A stretch of 64,000 bases of DNA from Comamonadaceae bacterium UBA2121 (GTDB taxonomy: Bacteria > Pseudomonadota > Gammaproteobacteria > Burkholderiales > Burkholderiaceae_C), in contig DCYB01000011.1 of NCBI GenBank assembly GCA_002331385.1, positions 62,001 to 126,000 of the forward strand. Reading direction: 5' to 3'. The notes beneath the pieces are model-generated. The model searched no databases, was not told where the DNA came from, and saw only the letters and a program-made list of their open reading frames with translations. Made by a program: the position numbers and the translations under genes. This document shows, piece after piece, positions 59,457 through 64,000 of this stretch (positions are counted from its first letter, which is position 1; each line of letters starts with the position of its first letter).

Positions 59457-60257
59457 ATGTCCGATATCCTGAAACAAATCTGCGACGTCAAGGTCGAGGA
59501 AGTGGCTGCGGCGAAAAGGCGCATGTCGTTGGAAGACATGCGCCGCGATGCCGAAAGCCGCGTGCTCACGCGCGATTTCGTTGGCGCGCTGAAGGCCAAG
59601 ATCGCCCGCCAGCAGGCAGCCGTGATTGCCGAGGTGAAGAAAGCCAGCCCAAGCAAGGGCGTGATCCGCGAGGACTTCATCCCCGCCGACATCGCGCAGA
59701 GCTACGCTGAAGGAGATGGCAAGGTGAGTGCGGCCTGCCTGTCGGTGCTCACCGATCGCCAGTTCTTTCAAGGCCAGCCCGACTACCTGAAGCAGGCGCG
59801 CGCCAGTTGCGCGCTGCCCGTGCTGCGCAAGGACTTCATGGTCGACCCCTACCAGATCTATGAGTCCCGCGCGATGGGCGCAGACTGCGTGCTGCTGATC
59901 GCCGCTTGCCTCGACGATGCGCAGATGGCGGAGATGGAGGCCATCGCCCACAGCCTCGACATGGCCGTGCTGGTGGAAGTCCACGACGGCGAAGAGCTCG
60001 ACCGCGCCCTGCGGCTCAAGACGCCTTTGCTCGGCATCAACAACCGCAATCTGCGCACGTTTGAAGTCAGCCTGCAGACCACGCTGGATCTGCAAAAGCG
60101 TGTGCCTGCCGACAAGCTGCTCGTGACCGAGTCGGGCATTCTCGGCCCCGACGATGTGAAAACCATGCGCGATGCCGGCATCCACGCCTTCCTCGTGGGC
60201 GAAGCATTCATGCGCGCCAAGGAGCCGGGCGAGGCGCTGGCCTCACTTTTTGCGTGA
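59457..60257 (+). CDS. trpC: indole-3-glycerol phosphate synthase
   Basis: 266-residue TIM barrel closing the indole ring. Motifs: VIAEVKKASPSKGVI (about 55-69, catalytic Lys), LSVLTDRQFFQG, LPVLRKDFMVDPYQIYE (Lys general acid), LLGINNRNLRTFEV and VTESGIL. Not fused to TrpF. Last gene of the trp run here; trpF, trpB and trpA are not in the window, consistent with the split trp genes of betaproteobacteria. Confidence 0.97.
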   Translation: MSDILKQICDVKVEEVAAAKRRMSLEDMRRDAESRVLTRDFVGALKAKIARQQAAVIAEVKKASPSKGVIREDFIPADIAQSYAEGDGKVSAACLSVLTDRQFFQGQPDYLKQARASCALPVLRKDFMVDPYQIYESRAMGADCVLLIAACLDDAQMAEMEAIAHSLDMAVLVEVHDGEELDRALRLKTPLLGINNRNLRTFEVSLQTTLDLQKRVPADKLLVTESGILGPDDVKTMRDAGIHAFLVGEAFMRAKEPGEALASLFA

Positions 60258-60428
60258 GCGTTTAAAGGCAGGTGTGAATGGTTGTTTGTGCGTGCTGACA
60301 AACAATAGAAATGGAGCAAGAAATTGCGTAGTCTATTGATCGAACCTATGTAAACCACCTATTCAGCTGATGCCGATTACTGCGAATATCCATTGCAACT
60401 AATTTATGGATACGGAGCGGAGGCGGAC

Positions 60429-61193
60429 ATGCAAAAACTGACTTTCCCCAAGTGTTTTCAGGATGTCCGCATATGGGCTACTGCCCTGATTGCCGTCATG
60501 ACCCTGCTATCCACGGCGGCGCAAGCCCAGGCTACGCGCACGTGGGTGTCCGGCGTGGGGGATGATGTGAACCCCTGTAGTCGCACGGCACCATGCAGGA
60601 CGTTTGCAGGAGCCATCAGCAAGACCGCGTTAGGCGGTGAAATCAATGCACTCGATGCGGGCGGCTTCGGCTCAGTCACTATCACCAAATCCATCGTTCT
60701 GGACGGCAGCTCGGGCGTGATTGCCGGCGTCTTGTTTTGGGGAACCACAGGCATCATCGTCAATGCCCCTGCCGATAGCACGGTGGTGCTCAGAAATCTC
60801 GATCTGACGGGTGCACTCTCGGGAATAGCAGGTATCCGGATCGTCAAGGCAGGACAGGTCTTCATCGACAATGTGAAGATCCAGTCAGCAATCAACGCTG
60901 GTATTCAGGTACAGGAGGGAGCGGGTTCCCGGGTGTTTGTGCAGAATTCCTCGCTCGTTAGCGTAGCCAATCCGTCAGCATCTGGGACGGTGGACAACGC
61001 CGCCATTCATGTGAAGGATGACGCAAGCGTCATCTACGTGAGCAACTCCACGATATTCGGCAATGACAGGGCCTTCAGCCTGATGAAGGACGACTTGTCC
61101 ACAAGTACCGGGAAAATCATTTCCTTCAATAACAACCGGCTCGAAGGCAACGCCAAGCCCAGCGCTCCTACCGGCACTATCTACGAACGTTGA
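60429..61193 (+). CDS. secreted right-handed beta-helix protein
   Basis: 254 residues from ATG 60429, signal peptide about 1-37 (ending AQA-Q). Mature part begins with TRTWVSGVGDDVNPCSRTAPCRTFAGAI, a two-Cys segment often opening bacterial parallel beta-helix proteins, followed by short repeating strands (VVLRNLDLTGA, VFIDNVKIQSAINAGIQV, VIYVSNSTIFGND). No enzymatic residues are recognised. It lies 26 bases before the anchored protein gene and is probably exported with it. Confidence 0.8.
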   Translation: MQKLTFPKCFQDVRIWATALIAVMTLLSTAAQAQATRTWVSGVGDDVNPCSRTAPCRTFAGAISKTALGGEINALDAGGFGSVTITKSIVLDGSSGVIAGVLFWGTTGIIVNAPADSTVVLRNLDLTGALSGIAGIRIVKAGQVFIDNVKIQSAINAGIQVQEGAGSRVFVQNSSLVSVANPSASGTVDNAAIHVKDDASVIYVSNSTIFGNDRAFSLMKDDLSTSTGKIISFNNNRLEGNAKPSAPTGTIYER

Positions 61194-61219
61194 GTTGTCA
61201 ACGCAGGGGAGCAGGAGCC

Positions 61220-62740
61220 ATGCATAGCCTACAGACACTGGGCGCGGCGTTGTTTATGTCAATGGCGGCGCTGGGCCAGGGATACGCGACGGAACTGCTG
61301 GCCAATGGCAGTTTTGAAGCGAACGGTGGTAGCGGCAGCACGTCGTTCATCGGATGGCAGAGCTTCGCGCAAGCGGGTTCACAGGGCGGCTTTGTTGCGC
61401 AACATGGCAGCAAAAGCGCCGTCACTCCGGTTGCCGTAGCAGCACCGCCTAACGGCACCTTTGCCGCCATGAGTGATCAGCCCGGACCGGGAAGCCACGC
61501 GCTGTACCAGGACATTGCGATACCTGCTGGCTATCCGGCGTCGCTGACGGCGAAGGTCTATGTGCAGAGTGCGAGCAGCCTGGCGGCTGCGCCCCCGTCA
61601 CTGGACTACACACTGGCACAGCCCAACCAGCAAGCGCGTATCGATGTGATGCATCCAGCAGCGGCACTCGACGACGTGGGCGCCGGGGTGTTGGCGAACG
61701 TGTTCCAGTGGCCCCCGGCAGGAACGGCCCCTTCGTATCCCGCGCAAAGCAGTGGCTATGAGACCGTGACGCTGGATCTCTCCGCTTATGTCGGTCAAAC
61801 GATCCGGCTGCGCTTGGCAGAAGTCGACAATCGACAGAGCCTGTTCTTTGGCGTGGATGCGCTCAGCATTCAAAGTGGGGCTCCTGTGGTTCTCTTGGGC
61901 TCTCCGATGATCACCGGGTTTTTTGTGCAGGGAACGAGTGGAGAACTGACGTTCACCCCGGTGAACAGTGTTCCCGGTCAGACCGTGGAGGGCTACACGG
62001 CACGGTGTATCCCGGCGGCTGGTGGTGGTCCGGTTGTCACCGGCACATCGGTGACATCGCCCATCACCGTGACCGGCTTGAGTGCGGGAGAGAGCTACAA
62101 CTGCACGGTCGCAGCAAACACCGCGACGTCGAGTGGCCCCTCCAGTGCAAGCGTGAACATTGCCACGCCGCCTGCGGGCTCGAATGCCACGGTCGTCTCG
62201 ATGCCTTCTACAGGAGGCGCGGTAACCAGCAGTGCCACGATTGGGCTCAGCGGCGCGGGGGGTGCCTCCACGAGCTGCACGTTGGCGCCAGGGTCGGGAT
62301 TCCAGCCTGTGAGCAGCGCCCCGGTTCCTCCGCCGCAGGGAACTGCTGCGTATCCACTGGGGCTACTCAGTGTGTCGCTGACCGGATGCTCGCCGGGCGC
62401 GACAGTGCAAGTGGAAGTCGCATTGGACTCGCCCATCCCTGGAGGCGCAACGTATTGGAAGTATGGCCCCACACCGACGAACCCTGCGCCACATTGGTAT
62501 CCGTTTGGCGGCTTCAGCGCGTCCGGCAACAGTTACACGCTCACACTGATCGACGGGTCCGAGGGTGACGACGATCTGGACAAGAACGGCACGATCAAAG
62601 ACCCGGGCGGGGTGATGGTGCCAGTGGGGGTGGGCGGGGATAGTATTGCTGTTCCGCTGTGGAATCTCTGGGCGTTGTTGGGCGCTTCTTTGGTGATCTC
62701 GCTGGCTGCCGTCCGGCGAAGAGGAGCGACCCGACGTTGA
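61220..62740 (+). CDS. secreted Fn3 / choice-of-anchor U protein with C-terminal sorting tail
   Basis: 506 residues from ATG 61220 (AGGAGCC upstream). Signal peptide about 1-25; a jelly-roll domain (ELLANGSFEANGG... to about 230); a fibronectin type III domain (about 240-330: GYTARCIPAAGG, ITVTGLSAGESYNCTVAAN); and a segment TYWKYGPTPTNPAPHWYPF...DGSEGDDDLDKNG typical of choice-of-anchor U domains. The end VPLWNLWALLGASLVISLAAV followed by RRRG is an IPTL/PEP-CTERM-like sorting tail. Surface-exposed adhesin or matrix protein is the best guess. Confidence 0.8.
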   Translation: MHSLQTLGAALFMSMAALGQGYATELLANGSFEANGGSGSTSFIGWQSFAQAGSQGGFVAQHGSKSAVTPVAVAAPPNGTFAAMSDQPGPGSHALYQDIAIPAGYPASLTAKVYVQSASSLAAAPPSLDYTLAQPNQQARIDVMHPAAALDDVGAGVLANVFQWPPAGTAPSYPAQSSGYETVTLDLSAYVGQTIRLRLAEVDNRQSLFFGVDALSIQSGAPVVLLGSPMITGFFVQGTSGELTFTPVNSVPGQTVEGYTARCIPAAGGGPVVTGTSVTSPITVTGLSAGESYNCTVAANTATSSGPSSASVNIATPPAGSNATVVSMPSTGGAVTSSATIGLSGAGGASTSCTLAPGSGFQPVSSAPVPPPQGTAAYPLGLLSVSLTGCSPGATVQVEVALDSPIPGGATYWKYGPTPTNPAPHWYPFGGFSASGNSYTLTLIDGSEGDDDLDKNGTIKDPGGVMVPVGVGGDSIAVPLWNLWALLGASLVISLAAVRRRGATRR

Positions 62741-62800
62741 TGCGTTGATTCATCCGGTATCCTTGCGTCGGATGCTGCGCTGCAGCCCATTTCGCCCCGG

Positions 62801-63553
62801 ATGAATTTTCGCCTCATGAGCATGCCCGACGCCCTTTCCAATGACACTGGTTCCGACATCACCCAATTGAGCAGCGCACAGCCATCAGACTGGCCTGTCG
62901 CTGCGGGCTGGCAGCCGCTGGTGGATGAATTCTTCGCCAGTGCCAAGGGCAATGCCTTGCTTGCGCACCTGCAATCGCGGCTGGATGCGGGTGCGGTGAT
63001 TTTTCCGCCCAGGCCGTTGCGGGCGCTGGAGCTCACGCCGCCCGAGGACGTGCGTGTGGTGATTCTGGGGCAGGACCCGTATCACGGTCGTGGTCAGGCA
63101 GAAGGGCTGGCGTTTTCGGTGGCACCGGGCGTGCGTTTGCCGCCGTCGCTGCAGAACATCTTCAAGGAAATGCAGCGCGATCTGGGCGTGGCGTTTCCGC
63201 CGTTTCCCGATCCGGGCGGCAGCCTGGCGAAGTGGGCGACGCACGGCGTGCTGCTGCTCAACACCTGCCTGACGGTGGAAGAAGGCCAGGCTGCGAGCCA
63301 CGCCGGTAAAGGCTGGGAGCAGCTTACCGATGCTGTCATCCAGCATGTGGCCCAGAGCGACAAGCCGGTAGTGTTCATGCTCTGGGGCAACCATGCGCAA
63401 TCCAAGCGCGCCTTCATTCCGCAAGATCGCGGGCATCTGGTGCTGACAAGTAACCACCCCTCGCCGCTGTCGGCGTTGCGCCCGCCGGTGCCCTTCATCG
63501 GCAACGGGCACTTCAGTCAGGCCAGGGCGTTTCGCGCACAGCACGGCGGTTGA
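62801..63553 (+). CDS. ung: uracil-DNA glycosylase
   Basis: 250 residues from ATG 62801 (ATG 62816 and 62822 also possible). Family I UDG removing uracil from DNA: water-activating loop VVILGQDPYHGRGQAEGLAFSV (about 86-107), LLNTCLTVEEG, and the HPSPLSALR minor-groove loop (about 220-228). It is convergent with the LysR gene. Full length for the family. Confidence 0.96.
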   Translation: MNFRLMSMPDALSNDTGSDITQLSSAQPSDWPVAAGWQPLVDEFFASAKGNALLAHLQSRLDAGAVIFPPRPLRALELTPPEDVRVVILGQDPYHGRGQAEGLAFSVAPGVRLPPSLQNIFKEMQRDLGVAFPPFPDPGGSLAKWATHGVLLLNTCLTVEEGQAASHAGKGWEQLTDAVIQHVAQSDKPVVFMLWGNHAQSKRAFIPQDRGHLVLTSNHPSPLSALRPPVPFIGNGHFSQARAFRAQHGG

Positions 63554-63571
63554 CGCCGCGCGGCGCGCCCA

Positions 63572-64000
63572 TCACGCGCCCTGCAAGCGCGCGATGAGCA
63601 GCTCCTGAAAGGCGGCGGTGGCCGGTTGCGGGCTGCGGTCCGCGAGTGCCTGTACCTCGATGTCACGCATGTCCATGCCGGCATCGGACAGCGGCTTGAC
63701 GATCAATTCGCCGCTGGCAACCAGATGTCGCACGCTCACTTCGCTGGACACGCTCGCCGCGCCGGAGTGCATGACGTACTTGAGCAGAGTCTTCACATGG
63801 TTGCTCACCAGCACCGGGTTCAGCTCCAGGTCCTGCCGCGCGCAGGCCATGTCGATCACTTGCCGCACAGCGGTTTCCGCCGGCGGCAGTGCCAACGGGT
63901 GGCGTGTGAGTTCGGCCAGCGAAATGCTGCGCCTGCGCGCCAATGCATGACCCGGCGGTAGCACGGCGACGACCGGCGCAGATTGCCGGTGCACCACGCG
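63572..64000 (-). CDS. LysR-family regulator, C-terminal part (runs off the window)
   Basis: About 142 residues of the effector-binding domain of a LysR regulator; the helix-turn-helix lies beyond the right edge. Visible: VVAVLPPGHALARRRSISLAELTRHPLALPP and the ligand-pocket loop ALLKYVMHSG-like sequence. Ends at 63572, 18 bases from the ung stop. Confidence 0.8.
   Translation of the reverse strand, partial: RVVHRQSAPVVAVLPPGHALARRRSISLAELTRHPLALPPAETAVRQVIDMACARQDLELNPVLVSNHVKTLLKYVMHSGAASVSSEVSVRHLVASGELIVKPLSDAGMDMRDIEVQALADRSPQPATAAFQELLIARLQGA

Noticed and set aside
58407..60185. 592-codon minus-strand open frame opposite trpD and trpC
   Set aside because: Antisense shadow of conserved trp genes; no family resemblance.
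60282..60305. TTGTTTGT / ACAAACAA hairpin after trpC as a terminator
   Set aside because: The stem is AT-rich and weak and has no T tract; too little evidence to call.

Overview
This is high-GC chromosomal DNA of a betaproteobacterium, most likely Burkholderiales and probably family Comamonadaceae (Comamonas, Delftia or Acidovorax type). That assignment is inferred from gene order (argS-SPOR-dsbA, lptA-lptB-rpoN, a split trp operon trpE-aroQ-trpG-trpD-trpC), five Bug/TctC-type periplasmic receptors without their membrane partners, and IPTL-CTERM surface proteins. I saw no rRNA, tRNA, CRISPR array, integrase or insertion sequence.

Layout. 1-5400: the argS tail, a SPOR protein, dsbA, then lptA-lptB-rpoN and a thioesterase. 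5600-12900: a large secreted M36 metalloprotease, an LpxO-type lipid A hydroxylase, a CsaA-like tRNA-binding protein, an RlmL-type methyltransferase translationally coupled to a PIN-domain protein, and a Gdx/SugE guanidinium exporter behind a guanidine-II (mini-ykkC) riboswitch. 13395-14973: a MurA-type enolpyruvyl transferase and a 25-codon ORF behind an inverted-repeat leader. 15147-25066: an IclR-controlled beta-oxidation module (AMACR-like racemase, Bug receptor, enoyl-CoA hydratase, SDR dehydrogenase and thiolase; divergent acyl-CoA ligase, acyl-CoA dehydrogenase and a second Bug receptor). GAGAC palindromes lie at the regulator's own promoter and in the divergent promoter. 25104-31883: an IPTL-CTERM surface protein, a kinase-like protein, a membrane glutamate-synthase-like FMN protein and a UPF0149/SEC-C protein.

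31947-41793 is the most intriguing block. A LysR regulator is divergent from a compact eight-gene run: thiol dioxygenase, four-domain rhodanese, Bug receptor, cystathionine beta-lyase-like C-S lyase, Bug receptor, aspartoacylase/AstE-like deacylase, M20 (ArgE-like) deacylase and a third Bug receptor. Read together this resembles uptake, N-deacylation and C-S cleavage of N-acyl cysteine S-conjugates (mercapturate-like thioethers), with oxidation or transfer of the released sulfur. The substrate is inference.

41831-50695 is a minus-strand housekeeping run (apaG, a COG4389 membrane protein, Kef-type antiporter, YbdK-type ligase, thiL, a DUF4139 protein, pgpA, pncC). 50786-60257 holds rpe, gph, a chemoreceptor with a CheR-tether tail, a chalcone-isomerase-like protein and the trp operon. 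Upstream of trpE lies an apparently near-leaderless ORF with a Trp-Pro-Trp motif (candidate trpL) and a second small ORF whose stop overlaps the trpE start. 60429-64000: a secreted beta-helix protein, an anchored Fn3 protein, ung and the end of a LysR regulator.
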